64,000 nt of DNA from Choristoneura fumiferana (taxonomy: Eukaryota; Arthropoda; Insecta; Lepidoptera; Tortricidae). Location: contig NC_133474.1 in assembly GCF_025370935.1 (NCBI RefSeq), positions 12,189,597 through 12,253,596 of the forward strand, written 5' to 3'. Positions within the stretch are counted from its first letter, which is position 1; every line of letters starts with the position of its first letter. A program made the translations under genes and the position numbers. The notes under the pieces were generated by a model. The model had not been told where the DNA came from. It did not search any database and saw only the letters and a program-made list of their open reading frames with translations. Positions 23,701 through 37,600 of this stretch are shown in pieces.

Positions 23701-24105
23701 TACTTAGTCGGAACACAAATAAATTTAATATCCACATAAGTACTTCGTTTTGAGCATTTTTATGATAGAATAAGTAATAAATATAAATTAAATCTTGGAA
23801 GCTAAATTTGACCCACTTCCAGTGGTCCGATTGACTTGAAATTTGGCATACTTACTTATGTAATTTTGGTGACAGACAATACAATAATCTGGTAGTGACA
23901 TCTAGGTGGTCCAGCCAGGATCGTGTCCGCAGGAGGGAACTCCTCAACGGTTAATAGTTCCGACTTGAAATTTGGTAGGTACGGATATGTACCTAGTTTA
24001 GATGACAATGCACGTACAGTCAATAAAAAGTATCTACAGTCTGCAAAAAGGCTTGCGTTAAAAACGAAATTAAATCTAAAAATCATAATTTTTCATGTCT
24101 GAATC

Positions 24106-24300
24106 AGCGTTTCCACCAGAGATGTGCGAGGATGTGTTGTGGGGAATGTTTTTCATTAACCAATAGAAACGCTTCATTTACCTCGCCTCGCTCCGCTCAG
24201 CTGTTTCCACCAGAGTTGTGCTGTGCGAGGACGAGGATGTGTAAATGAAGCGTTTCTATCAGCTCGCAACACATCCTCGCACATTATTGGTGGAAACGCT
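24106..24300. mobile_element. MITE with AGCGTTTCCACC termini
   Basis: Long inverted arms AGCGTTTCCACCAGAGATGT / TGGTGGAAACGCT, with GTGCGAGGATGTGTTG and its inverse inside. Confidence 0.65.
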
Positions 24301-24309
24301 GCATGACTG

Positions 24310-25083
24310 TCTATGTCAATAAGCCATATAAAATGGCCCTACATTGCGTACATTTTGCTTATAAGCTTAGAAGGCTCTGCTAACACTGCATCATCCCCTC
24401 TGCTAACATCCCCTCGCAAGTAAAATTTTCAAAATTGCTTGAATAAATATCTATTTATTTCTTAAGTGCCTGAATGCCAAGTTTCATAAAGTACCATCGA
24501 TTTATCTTAGACAATGACGATCTTCCATAATATAAACTTTCATCCCCTATTTCATCTCCTCACAGGTCGCATTTTCAAAAAAGCTCAAACAAATATTGAT
24601 TTATTTCTTATTACATGCCTAAATGCCAAGTTTCATGGTTTTATCTTCGACAGCGACGAACTTCCACCATATAAACTTTCATCCCCTGTTTCAACCCCAT
24701 AAAGCCTCTTTTTCGCGATAAAAGATAGCCTATGTTCTTTCCCATGGTCTATTCTATCTCTGTACCAAATTCCAACAAATTCGGTTCGGGCGTGAAAGCA
24801 TAACAGACAGATAGACAGAGTTAATAAAGTATGGAAGAAGAGTTCTATCAGACCACATTTTTAATTTTCATTATTTTTTTATGGAATAATCCAGAAAAAC
24901 TAACAAAAATGCAACGTTGCCAGCTCAGCAGGTATAGGTAAACGCTCTTAAGCCTTCCGTATTGCTGCTTTTCAATATAGCGCCTTAAGCAAGCGGTGTT
25001 TCTTGCCTCGTAGGTACGTACGTTTGGAATGGACTGGTGGCTTAGGTTTTCCCGTCTTTTACCACAGAATAAGTAATGTACAA
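24310..25083. other. Intergenic with a degenerate lepidopteran repeat
   Basis: At 24410-24830 two related blocks carry TTCATCCCCT...AAATGCCAAGTTTCAT, followed by GATAAAAGATAGCCTATG and CAGACAGATAGACAGAG. This is a common degraded repeat; no gene. Confidence 0.35.
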
Positions 25084-26098
25084 AGTCAAAGTCAAAATAT
25101 CTTTATTCAATTTAGGCTATAACAAGCACTTATGAATGTCAAAAAAAAAACTACCACCGGTTCGGAAAAACCTCTGCTGAGAAGAATCCGGCAAGAAACT
25201 CAACAAGGTATATATTTTTTTTAAAACAGATTTACAATATTATTAAATGATATGTATACATCACAAGTATTTAACACAACTTTATTTTTAACACAGTAGG
25301 TTCGCTATTTGAAGAGATCGCTAATGCGGATCGGAATTATTTCCAAATATCCCTGTCCATGATATAATCATTAACTTTATAATACGCCTTTGATATTAAT
25401 TTCTTCTTGACAATAGATCTGAATTTTGTATCGGTTTCATTTATAATATTTTTTGGAATTTTATTATTAGCAATTTATAATTTGAAGACGCGTGAATCTT
25501 TAAGATCTTTTTTTAAGGAAACAGATATCCTAACCCTGCCGTCGCTTTATGTTTTTGAAATAATCATGTATGTTTAGGAAGAACATAATATATTTGATTT
25601 TCCCACTAACGCCGATAAGCCAAAGGCTACTAGAAACACAGGGAAGCTTAAAGTTCCATCTTACAGACTGGCTAAAACCAAAAAGTCTTTTCTGGGAAAT
25701 TGCATACGTTTTTATAATAAAATTCCAAAAAATATTATAAATGAAACGGATACAAAATTCAGATCTATTGTCAAGAAGACATTAATATCAAAGGCGTATT
25801 ATAAAGTTAATGATTATATCATGGACAGGGATATTTGGAAATAATTCCGATCCGCATTAGCGATCTCTTCAAATAGCGAACCTACTGTGTTAAAAATAAA
25901 GTTGTGTTAAATACTTGTGATGTATACATATCATTTAATAATATTGTAAATCTGTTTAAAAAAATATATACCCGTTGTTTCTTGCCGGATTCTTCTCAGC
26001 AGAGGTTTTTCCGAACCGGTGGTAGATTTTTTTTGACATTCATAAGTGCTTGTTATAGCCTAAATTTAATAAAGATATTTTGACTTTGACTTTGACTT
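25084..26098. mobile_element. Two LINE 3' ends in inverted orientation (foldback)
   Basis: The left arm 25084-25467 is almost identical to the reverse complement of the right arm 25714-26098. The plus-strand copy encodes a LINE C-terminus (KVPSYRLAKTKKSFLGNCI then RFYNKIPKNI) with stop near 25842 and ends in (TTTGAC)n. The minus copy starts with (GTCAAA)n. A loop of about 245 bp separates them. Confidence 0.8.
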
Positions 26099-26290
26099 TG
26101 ACCGCTATGTGTGTCTGTGTGTCTGTCTGTGGCACCGTAGCTCTTAAACGGGTGGACCGATTTGAATGCGGATTTTTTTTATTTGAAAGCTGGTTTTCTA
26201 GCGATGGAGCTTAGACATGTTTTATCAAAATCGGTTCAACCGTTTCAAGATCATCAGCTCTTTTGTTCGCTGCGGTAGGAATCTTAGACG
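26099..26290. mobile_element. Truncated copy of the 10958-11171 MITE
   Basis: It shares CGCTATGTGTGTCTGTGT, GGCACCGTAGCTCTTAAACG and TCTAGCGATGG with the element at 10958, and joins directly to the LINE tail at 26098. Confidence 0.55.
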
Positions 26291-26333
26291 CATAAGGGGT
26301 ATTTACTTTACTTTCAAACATATTCGGGACCTA

Positions 26334-26579
26334 AAATTTGAAACACCCATGTATGCTATATAACTATGCAAAATTATGGAATTCTCGGCCTGATGCTGCA
26401 GCCAGGATATCCAAAACACTAATAGATACACTCTTGTTAAAACTATAGCAGATGTATCGTGTTTGGATTCGTTTTGATCAGTATTTGATTCTACATACAA
26501 TGCAATGGTGGCAACAGGATGAGCTGATGCTGCAGCCAGAATATCCAGCACACTAGTACACTATAAAAAATAATAGCAC

Positions 26580-26612
<33 letters not shown>

Positions 26613-27130
26613 AACTTTAATCGTCATAACAAAATAACATGGCTCTATACACGTTTTTGATAAAAACAATGGAATAAACATTAAGAAGACAAAACCAGGT
26701 TAACAATCATACAGAGAACGCATAACAGATATAGAGAAACCACATTGTAATACAGGGAGCCATGTTATGTAATGAAGATAAGGCGCTGACTCAGCATAAT
26801 GCCGCGGCAAACAAGCCGTAGCGCTGGTATTCTGCCAGTACCTGTGTGAGTTTGAATGTCGGCAACCGTGGTATCTATCAGTGTCATATGTCGTGTTTGG
26901 ATTCGTTTTAGTCAGTAATTGATTCTACATACAATGCAGTGGTGGCAACACGACGAGCTGATGCTGCAGCCAGGATATCCAGCACACCAGTATACTCTTG
27001 AAAAAATAATAGCAGATATGTCGTGTTTGATTCCTTTTGATCAGTATTTGATTCTACATACAATGCAATGGTGGCAACACGATGAGCTGATGCTGCAGCC
27101 AGGATATCCAACAAACTAGTACACTTTTTA
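26334..27130. repeat. ~130-bp tandem repeat interrupted by an insertion
   Basis: Units start near 26334 (degenerate), 26457, 26891 and 27021. They share ATTCTACATACAATGCA, GATGCTGCAGCCAGGATATC and CAGCACA. The array is split by about 26579-26885, which begins with (TAGA)8 at 26581-26612 and looks like an antisense retroelement 3' end. Frames in the units are not genes. Confidence 0.65.
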
Positions 27131-27476
27131 AAAAAAATACCAGTTTAAAAAACATGAAATAAAAAAACTTAAATTTTAAATTTAAAAAGCCCTGACTCCT
27201 AAAAACGCCAGCAAAAATAAAAAAACGCCCGAAAAAAACCCACAAAAAAATGCCGCCAAAAAAATACAACTAAAAAGTAAATAACCCCCCTTCGGGCAGT
27301 CGGGTAAAAATAATTATGCACTACCTAGCTGTTTAGCCCGCGACTTCATCTGCGAAGAATTCGTTTATCCCTATCCCGCGGGGACTATGCTGATTTCCCG
27401 CAAAATTAGCCTAAATTAATTTAGTATAAGTAACTAGTATTTTTTTATCTAAGCGTAGTCGGTGTCGGGGGACCGC

Positions 27477-27577
27477 TAAGGTTAACAGGAAACTAAAGTA
27501 CATATGTTGTATTTTTTAAAATTTAATACTTTAAAAATACAACATATGCAAGTACTTTAGTTTCCTGTTAACCTTTT
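27477..27577. repeat. Near-perfect hairpin, ~45-bp arms
   Basis: AAGGTTAACAGGAAACTAAA followed by GTACATATGTTGTATTTTT is inverted at AAAAATACAACATATGCAAG then TACTTTAGTTTCCTGTTAACCTT, with a short AT loop. Confidence 0.8.
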
Positions 27578-27679
27578 GTCAGTCTTTTTTGGCTGCGTTT
27601 TTTGTCGTTTCGTTTTTTGGTGTCGGGGGTTTTTTTATATAAATAACCGGTCAGGAGCATGTCGGGCTATGCTCAGTGT

Positions 27680-28236
27680 AGGGTTCTGTAAGTTTCCGAC
27701 CGTCACAATAGGCGGACTTAAAATACGACTTTTTTAGTTACTTAGATAGGTACTGACTATTATAGGTAGGTAGTTTAATTTACAAAAAGTAAAAAACTGC
27801 TCTACTGATTCAGTTTAAAATATTTTTCCTAGAAAGTTTTTATTAAGCTTAACTTTCGTGATTTTTTTCATATTTTTAGACGTGCGCGCGGTTCAAGAGT
27901 TAGAGGGGGTACACATTTTTTTGAACTTTCGGAGTGAATATCTCCGAAAATATTCACTTTATCAAAAAATGGTTATTGCAAACCCCTATTCATTTTTAAA
28001 TACACCTATCCAACGATACCCCACAAAACAGGGTGGAAGTGAAATAAAAATCCCCTCTTTACGCGTAGGTGTATGGGAGGTAGATAGGCTACCCTGAAAA
28101 AAAAATTGAGTTTTTTTTAAACTTACCACTGTCAGTTTTCTTTCTAGTACTAACGGCCTCTGAGCTTAGCCGCGGACAGACAGACGGACAGACATAGCGA
28201 AACTATAAGGGTTCCTAGTTGACTACAGAACCCTAG
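27680..28236. mobile_element. GGGTTCC repeat family, second copy
   Basis: The blocks CCTATCCAACGATACC, GTGTATGGGAGGTA, ACAGACAGACGGACAGACAT and AAGGGTTCCTAG...GAACCC match the copy at 17915-18531 in order. Confidence 0.6.
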
Positions 28237-28239
28237 TAC

Positions 28240-28375
28240 GAAATGCAAACAGAATTCAAACTTCGTATCGTGCCGTCCCGCTGACGCTAATTTATTTTTA
28301 TTTAATACGAGAGTGAGAGGGAGACGGTACGAGGTACACGATACGAACTTCGATTTCTGAATTTCGTAGTAACCC
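28240..28375. mobile_element. Degenerate copy of the 28627 MITE family
   Basis: AATTCAAACTTCGTATCGTG and ACGATACGAACTTCG...TTTCGTAGTAACCC flank an ATACGAGAGTGAGAGGG core as in the intact copies. Confidence 0.5.
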
Positions 28376-28394
28376 CTCTGATACTACATCCATA

Positions 28395-28589
28395 TCCATA
28401 CTAATATTATAAATGCGAAATTGTGTGTGTTTGTATATTTGTCCGTCTTTCACGTCGAAACGGATTTTCGGCATAGAAATAGTTTATGGGCCAGAACGAT
28501 ATAGGCTCCTTTTTATCCCGGAAAAGGCACAGTTCTCGAGGGAACAGTGACCGAGTTCCACGCGGGCGAAGCCGCGGGCAAAAGCTAGT
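28395..28589 (+). mobile_element. Helitron-like short repeat
   Basis: It begins TCCATACTAATATTATAAAT and ends GGGCAAAAGCTAGT with a GCGGGCGAAGCCGCGGGC hairpin-prone stretch. It belongs to the same broad family as 6130-7202 and 54850-55050. Confidence 0.55.
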
Positions 28590-28626
28590 TAGTTTATATG
28601 TATAGTAAAGCTTACCTATTCTTTCC

Positions 28627-28758
28627 GCAGGGCTACTACGAAACTCGAAATTTGAAGTTCTTATCGTACCATCCCTCTCGCTCTCGTATTAAATAGTGTA
28701 AGTGTCAGAGGGATCGCACGACACGAACTTCGAGTTTCAAGTTTCGTAGTAGCCCTGC
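28627..28758. mobile_element. Palindromic MITE, 132 bp
   Basis: GCAGGGCTACTACGAAACTC is inverted at GTTTCGTAGTAGCCCTGC. The core is CTCTCGCTCTCGTATTAAAT. A second full copy is at 53683-53807. Confidence 0.8.
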
Positions 28759-28759
28759 T

Positions 28760-29881
28760 GGGCGGACATACGTTTCATTCCTCTGAGGTTTCATACGTTT
28801 CGTATATTTTCGCTTTCAGCGCCATCTAGTAAACTTTTGAAGCACCATAACGGCCGTAAGAATTTTTATAACAGGCAATTTTAATGAACGTAAAGAACGA
28901 GAAAAACAATTTAATTTCATCATTTGTCTCGATTTATTTTTTCTTTCAAAATTTGAATACTACTAGTATATTAAAATTGTTTAGTTAAACGTAATCAAAA
29001 AAAATAATTAAATTGCCTAGGGAGCCATAAAAAAAATATTGTTATTCGTCATATCATAAACAGAAATCAAATAAACAGAAATGTTTTAGGAAACATTGTG
29101 AGATGATAATCTATGCCAGCTTAATTCCCCGAAAGTACATAATCCTTGGAATTTTGTTCAATTAACTGGCAACGTTAAACTGTATTACTGTCATGTCGGA
29201 AAGAGAAATAAATTGAATGAAACAATTGAGGATTAACAGATCAAAAATACATGTTATTATTTCGTGCTGTGGTGATATTTTATTAATTCTACATTACGAC
29301 TTAAATCTCACTACTCGTAAGTTTTATTTCCGAAAAATTCGATCATTTATATTCGGTCATTTACAAAGGATATAAAAATTAGAAAAAGAACACTCTTTTT
29401 GCCGTGGGAAAGAGAGAGATGGTGAAGCACAGTTGACTGTCAGTCATCTATATTCTAATTTTAATAGAAGATTTTATAGGAATTTTACTTGTTTTTCCGC
29501 TAGCATTGTATTGTGTAAACACGTAATAATTGATTTCAGTACTAACTTCGAATTCCGTGCACACTAATACAAAAGTCAAAGTGCTTCTGGTGTTCTTTAG
29601 CATGGAGTCCCTGTGTGTTTATCATTCGAAATGACGTTTGCCTATTTGAAATAATAGAAATGTGCTTCTTACAGAGTCCAAAATACAGAAAACTTGTAAA
29701 TAATCACTCATGGAATGTGTCCTTAAATATGCAAAGTTATTGAAGGATTTTTATTATGTTTAATTTCAGATGTTAATAAGTGCCACAATGAAGAATTATT
29801 GCCTATGTAAATGAATAATAAGTGAAAAAAAAACCATATAGGTGTCTAGTGTTTTATTTGTGTAAACAACCAGCAGTCATA
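28760..29881 (+). other. Upstream region and probable 5' UTR of Cul3
   Basis: No coding frame. A polypyrimidine tract with TTTCAG at about 29759-29769 suggests a non-coding exon from about 29770 into the ATG at 29882. I could not place the transcription start. Confidence 0.35.
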
Positions 29882-30387
29882 ATGATGAAAAGTACGCTAA
29901 CTAAGGATAAACCGGGCAAGATGAGGATCCGGGCCTTTCCGGTGAGTAACATAGCTTTTATGGTGTGAACATATTCTGTATGTGTATTTGATATCACAAA
30001 ACGATGATAACCTTGTTATTGATTGTTCATTTACATGAATAGGTCATTAGATCGCATGCAGTGGTTTATTCCATATTTAAAGGGTGCTTTAATTTTACTT
30101 TGTAATGTGGCATGTTTTCTGTCACTGTAGTATTCATTAGAGAATTTGTAAACAACCTGCAAATACATTACAAACTGCCTAATTGTTTAACATTTATAGT
30201 TGCAGTGATAAAATGAGTCATAGCCACTCATGCTAGCCATTCTGAAACAATGTTCATATGTCAGTACTAGAATATAGTAACACATAACTGGCTAAAAAAA
30301 TAAAAATTTTAAACAGATTTTTTTAATGTGCCACTAAGTTATCATCTCAACTTATGTCTCACTTCTCAGAAATTTGAGATTGGGAAC

Positions 30388-30429
<42 letters not shown>

Positions 30430-33400
30430 ATTGAATTGCTTGCAGGATTTTGCAGGCTTCTTTACAGTGCTTTCCTTCACTGTAAAACTTGTGGTAAATT
30501 TGAAATGTAATTTCACACTTGATTTCTGTAAAACTCTGAGATGGGAGTTTAGGAGCTTATCTCATATGGTATTTCTTTAAAGACTAAAGGTCAAATAATA
30601 CATCAAATTCAAGTAATTTCAATAAGTGATTATTTTAAGTCATTATTAACAGAATCTTCTAAACTTTAAACCATCAAATTGGGTAGCAATTTATAGTATA
30701 CTTACTAACTGTTGCTGTCAAATCTATTAGAGTAGCTATGGTGCATCAAAATACATAGTCAAACAATTTTAAGCCCTTGCCAACTCAGTCATGCTCATAA
30801 TCGTTCTTGGTTCGCTTTTAGCATTTCTGTATATAAACTTGTAGTATATGCACAAAATACACCATATTTCTGTGATAAAAATATAACACATCTTACATCT
30901 ATCTATCTAATACCTTTAAGCAAGCAATGCTTGTATATAAATAATAATAAAAGATATTTATTCAATAGTTTGCTTACAAGTTACAAAACTAAGTTATATG
31001 TATAATCAGAATCTCGGAAACTGCTCCAATGATTTTGATGAAATTTTTGTATGTGGGGGTTTTCGGGCATGACAAATCGATCTAGCTTGGTCTTATCTCT
31101 GGGAAAATGCTTATTATCGAGTTTTAGCCCGAGCAAAGCTCCATCACCCCGGTACTTTATTATTGCATTATAATTACTTACTAAGGCACATCATTTTTAT
31201 ATTACTAATTAAATCAACTTTTTTTTTCTTGTTATTGGCAATGGTTGCTTCAACTTAGCAATAGCAACCACTTTTGCCACTGACTCCTGACAGCAGCTAT
31301 ATAATATATTGCTTGATCAGTTTTTTAGTTTTGTAAACAGTAGTTGCAATAGAGTGCTTTTTGCATACTCAGAGCGTTTTCACATTATCTGATCCAATAT
31401 CGGTATCAGACGACGATAGACGACATCTCATAGCTGACACCATGTGCTGCTTTCACATATTTACGACAAAATCGTTCCGATACGGCCGGTTAAAAATGGC
31501 CGCCACGCATAGAGCTCTGCGACACAGAGACAATTTAGATACACATATAGCACACATACAAACTTTATCGTCCGACAGCCCACAGGCGTCCGATGGTACC
31601 ATGAACATATCGGTGTCGGCTCCGATATATGATATCAGGCCGGACAATGTGAAAGACAGGTACATATTTAAAATTTGATGTGCCCCAATATTGTATCCTC
31701 GTCCAATACCGATATCGGATCAGATAATGTGAAAACGCTCTAACAAGTAAAATGGACATACAAAATCTAGAGACAATACAGATTAAATCAGTGGGAGTGA
31801 CAAAAGCAGAAAAGAAACACCTAAAATGTTATCTTTTCCTTTGGAATATATTTAATTAGTAAGTTCAAGTTTATTTTTTAGAAGAGGCAAGAATAAAGGT
31901 TTTGAGGTAGGCAGGTTTGGGAATATAGGGGGGAAGGATATATTTGTATTGTATTGCATTGTGTTAAAATTAGGTATTGTTAGAAAATAAAGGATCCTTT
32001 GTTTGTTGTCTTTCTGCTTTGGAATAATTTTATTCTAGCTTTTTATTTCATAAATAAAATAAGAAATGAAATAAATTAATTAAAACTAAAATTACTAGTT
32101 CCTTAAAACTTAATCAAGTCTAGAATAGATTTGTACAATTGCCACGGTTGCCACGGGGGCCATTGTGGCATTGTGCCCAGCCCCTTGGTCTCCAGTAGTG
32201 TGGACCAGGTGCTTTTACAAATCTTGAGAGTCTACGTTTACCAGAGCCTCATGGCCCCAGGTTCTCAAAGCCAACAGATACAAAATTATGTACTTTATAG
32301 ATTTCTTATTTATTTTTTTACCTCTTGGTGCAGATGCAAATACAAAATATAAAAGTAGTAAATAATATTATTTTCGGCATCTGTGTGCCAGCCACTTCTG
32401 CAATTTCATCTGCCCAGCAACAAAATTACCTTCCTTTATTCCTTTTTCCATCTCTTGCATACCACCATGCAGTTACAAGTTTACTTCATTTGTCTGGCCC
32501 TCACATGGCTTGCCCGGCCCTCTTCTCTTTGCTTGTTCAATTTTATGGGTCACATTGATCACTCCTGTTGCAGTTTATAATTCTTTTTTTCTCATTTTGT
32601 CTATTTGTCTCTTGTTCATTATACTTCTCTTCATAGCTCTTCGGTCAATTTTCAGTTTCTATTTACTTTACTTTCTATGTGCTTTATTTATGGTACCTAC
32701 ATGCATACATTTCATAATCTATACACATTTTGAAGAAAAAGCTTGGTTGCACTAGTTAGGTTTGAACCTATCAAACCAATCTTTGTTGAATAGATTGAAA
32801 TTAAATTAAATAGTTTATTTTGCTTTAAAATTGGTCTTATTTATTACTCACTGGCTACAGCTGTATTGATAATTTTTGTGTCACAATGGAAAAAGTTAAT
32901 GGAAATTTAAACTACTTGCTAACGCAGCTTTAACGGTGTGCAACTTTTTGGTCTTCATCCATATTTTTATGTAACAATAAGGTCAAATTGACTTGAAAAT
33001 ATCCCTCTTGATCAAACTACTTTTAAATAAGCAAAGATACTAAAGTCTATTTTTTCTGTGGTTTCACTATGGTTTTACTTTTTCATTCATTTTAGACTGA
33101 ATTTCAAAATTGGAAGTGTCAAAATGATTTTAGTTTGAAACCAAATTATTTGTATTCAATATGTCACAAATTATATTTTGACAAGAGGGAAAATTTATTC
33201 AAAAGCAAACCTTAATTTGTGTTTTTATATTATAGTTGTTTAATGTTTTGTTACTTCTGTTTTAATTTTGTACAATGTTTGTGTGACTCATAAAAAATCG
33301 TACGAAAAATTCAACATGACACGTAAATTTCAAGTGTGGAACTATTCTGAACCTTACTATCAAATGTATCCAGACACATGGGTCTGTAACAAGATATTAC

Positions 33401-34639
33401 TTAACAGTTTCAAGTCAATTAGGATGCTTAGTGTGGTAATAAAACATGTTTCATAAATGCACAAACACCTGCTATTTTGTTGCAGATGACTATGGACGAG
33501 AAATATGTAGAAAGTATATGGAGTTTGCTAAAGAATGCAATACAGGAGATTCAAAAGAAAAATAATTCAGGACTTTCTTTTGAGGAGCTGTACCGTAATG
33601 CATACACTATGGTGCTCCACAAACATGGCGAAAGACTCTACACAGGCTTAAAGGAAGTGGTCACTCATCATCTTGAAACAAAGGTAACTACCTACTTTAA
33701 TAATTGTGTATTCAATATTAGTAACATCAGTAGAAGTAGTCCATACCCAAATTCCTACTAGATGCAACTCAGTATGTATGATTGGTCCAATTTCACTAAA
33801 CTGTTTTTTAATTTTAAAAATATATTTTTTTAAGAAAGAATTTGATTTCTCTGTTTTATTATTATTTACTGTTATTGGTTGAACAAACGCTTAAATCGAA
33901 AAGGAAAAGAAAATATTAATATCTACTATCTGATGAAAGCATTCATGATTGTTATCCAAGTCTATTGACTGTTCTGCATTCTTCTTATCAAGTATTTGAA
34001 AACAATTTGCATTGGTCTGAAACTTTAATCATCCTGAAATATTTTTTTAATTATAGGTCAGGGAGGATGTCCTACACGCGTTACACAACGGTTTTCTGCA
34101 GACGTTAAATAACGCGTGGACAGACCACCAGACTAGCATGGTGATGATACGAGACATACTTATGTATATGGACAGGGTATATGTGCAGCAAAACGAAGTG
34201 GACAATGTTTACAATCTGGGACTTATTATTTTTAGAGATCAGGTAAAAAAAAAGCATAATTACATTTCTTAAATTTATCTAAAATATTTCAGTAGAATCA
34301 TCTAACTTAACCCAACCGGGTTAAATTTACTGCACATCACCTGTGTAATTTTTGATTTGAGATATAGTCAAGTTTTTGGAGCCATATCCATGTGACATCT
34401 TACATCATCCAATAAGCACTAACCAAAATTATTTACTATGGCAAGGTTCTATGGTGGCCTATAAATTAAATTGGTTGACTGTACATAAAAACCAACCAAT
34501 GTATGGAAACATGTCAAACACGATTTGAAAAATCTTGAAAACATTTACAGGTGTGTTCAGTCAAACTTTTCCAATCATAGGTAGCAAAGATGTAGACTAG
34601 TTTTATTTCATCCCTGTTTCGAACTTTAAAAAAAGAGTT

Positions 34640-34686
<47 letters not shown>

Positions 34687-37600
34687 CTTTGACGTCGCTG
34701 GTAGTCTGTTACGGCTGCGTACAGCTGAATCCGTGACCACAACAAATTCATGATAACATATTGTCACTACTTTGAAAATATCTTGTATCACAAATCAATA
34801 CGTCAACAAAATTTACCCTTAAAATAATGTTCATAAAGATCACTCATAAAAATTTTAACTTTTTTTTAAATTAGAGACGGTATCTATGTTATTTATTATC
34901 ATAGCAACGTGCGTAAAGGGAGAAACACACTACTAAAACACGACGCCGCGCCACGTCACGTCACGTCACCTAACGCGCGCGTTGTTGTTTTAGGGTCAAT
35001 CAACTTTTTATTGTTGTTATTCTGTCCCGTGACTCAGGAGACATCAATGATACCCTTGCTTAGAAAAATGTTTGCAATGTGGATAATACTAATCCATTAA
35101 TAAAAATAATAATAATAATAAAAGATATTTATTTAATAGTTTGCTTACAAATTCTACATTCAGGATAACATTGGACTCTAGAAGCTCACAGAAGAAGGTG
35201 ATCTTAATATTTTTTTGTGAAGTTGTAATAATAATGATGATGATGAATAAAAGAAGTCATAAGATGAAGTCATAATTTTGTTTCAAATTGTGTTTGTTAC
35301 AAATGACAAAATAACACAATATTAATACGTAATTTGCTACATAATATGAATTCGATTTATATTTATACATAGTTTAATAACTGTGTTTCGAGGACTCATC
35401 CGCTCTCATTCTCTGTTTTTAAAATATTCTACTCGTTGTTACTGCTATGAAGTTCAAGCTTTTTCCATTCCAAATTTCATCGAATTTGGTGCAGTGCTTT
35501 AGTTGTGAAAAGTTAACTATTTGTATTATTTAAAAACTATAAATAATGTACAGAATATTTTTTGAGTTAACAATATTGAAAACGTTCTGTTTCTTTCAGA
35601 ATGTTCTTTACCTCTGCCTCTTTAGGTATTTTATAGGAAGACTTTTCTGTTATTAACAAAAAAGAAAAAAGTATTTTTATTGTTTTTAAATTATGATATG
35701 AAAAATAGCAAAGTTAATCTCATAGTATTAGCAAATAGCAATAGCGGGATAGCAATAAACGAATTCTACGTGAACGAAGTCGCGGGCAACAGTTAGTTAT
35801 CAATAATTGAAACTAATATTGACGTCTTCGATACCATACTTTACATTATAATGGGAAGTTGATATCGCAGGTGGTCCGCTACGGCTGCATCCGCGACCAC
35901 CTGCGGCAGACGCTGCTGGAGCTGGTGGCGCGCGAGCGGCGCGGCGAGGTGGTGGACCGGCTGGCCATCCGCAACGCGTGCCAGATGCTCATGGTGCTCG
36001 GCATCAACTCGCGCGCCGTCTACGAGGAGGACTTCGAGAAACCCTTCCTGCACCAGTCCGCCGAGTTTTACAGGGTGAGCGTGTTTTTATGGCGGGATCG
36101 GACTCTTCGGGCGGATTCTCTATTTTTTCCATTAATGTTCTCTTATGGCGACCTTGCCTAATTAAGTACTGTTTTCAGATGGAATCTCAAAAGTTTCTGG
36201 CGGAGAACAGCGCGGCCGTGTACATTGCTCGCGTGGAGGCGCGCATCGGCGAGGAGGCGGAACGCGCGCGGCACTACCTGGACGAGAGCACCGAGCCGCG
36301 CGTCGTCTCCGTGCTCGAGCACGAGCTCATCGAGCGGCACATGAAGACCATCGTCGAGGTAGGGCTTGTCTAAGAACAGCGCGGCACTGGACCTGGACCT
36401 GGAGGGCACCGAGCCGCACTTCGTCGCCGTCGGCGTCGAGGAACCTACTTTCAGCAAATGGGTCGTTTTACTTTTTCTTGTACATCGTTGCGGTAGTTAC
36501 GTCCCCTGGACAACTCTTTAAAAGCATGAGTTTCTATTTTATCTGTGGTTAAAATTCACGGAGCGTACATTTTGTCTTACTGACAATTTTATGGACTATC
36601 TCCTAAGCACATTAGTAGCATATTATAACAGTTTTTTTAAAGAAAGTCTGTCAGGGTTGTCTCTTGGATAACGGCACAGAATAACAAACAAGAAAAAGTT
36701 CATTGACCCATATAACATAAGCATTCTAGAGGTACCTAGATAGTGTAATTTCATCCATCAGGAGTCGCTTAAAAATACCTGAGAGACGCATTCTGCTTTA
36801 TACAGCCAAGTTGGCTGTGTAGAATTATTTAATGATCCTGGAAATGCATGCAATTGCGTCAAGTTTTAAGAAGTTTACGTAATAAAGAATAAATTAATTT
36901 TGGTACATTATTTTACACGTAAATCGTCTTGTAAAATCAAGAAGAGCTTGAAGAGCAAGTTGTGTAACACTGATGTCTCCTGAGTTACGGGACAGAATAA
37001 CAAACACTTACGATTTGACTACTTTGACTGACCCTTTTTAGTTATTTGTGATACGAGGTTGGTAAGTAAGGTTTTAGAAATGAGTGGACGAGTGCCAACC
37101 GTGTATCATACGACGTTTTTAAATACATTTGTGAGAAAATAGGCAATTAATAACACAAAATAGAAAAATAAAAACAAAACAACGCAAAGTTTTACAAAAA
37201 TGGCACGTCCGTGATGCGCATGCGTAAGTTTTGTTTTTAATTCGGTTAACTAAAAATATCAGACAAATGTTCGACGCGTTCAGCCACTGCGATTTTTTCG
37301 AATAAATAAAAGGTGGAAATCATTAAAATCCGAGTTAATAATAAATACAGTTTATAATAAATACAATCAATTTTGCAAATTCATTACTTAGTTTTGTATA
37401 TTTATACATTTTTCTACGTATAAGTCGACATTTTTTGTTTTTGCCATTGAAAACTCTTTGCTTGTAAATTTTTTTAAATAAAAAGAGTATGGAGTAATTT
37501 AAAAAAAAACTGTAAAAAAATCGCACTAGTGCGGTAAAATGAACTTACGAGCAATGTATGCATCCTTTGATAGTGAATTGTTCGAGCAAATGTATTGAAA

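Noticed and set aside
26303..27114. Repeated frames MLDILAAASAH
   Set aside because: They are the 130-bp tandem repeat read on the minus strand; no conserved start or product.
30328..30580. Frames encoding poly-(His-Thr)
   Set aside because: They are the translation of the (AC)n microsatellite.
31361..31678. 105-aa plus-strand frame
   Set aside because: It lies inside a DNA transposon with perfect termini and resembles no protein.
36158..36457. 99-aa minus-strand frame
   Set aside because: It is a GC-driven shadow of Cul3 exon 5 and its intronic echo.
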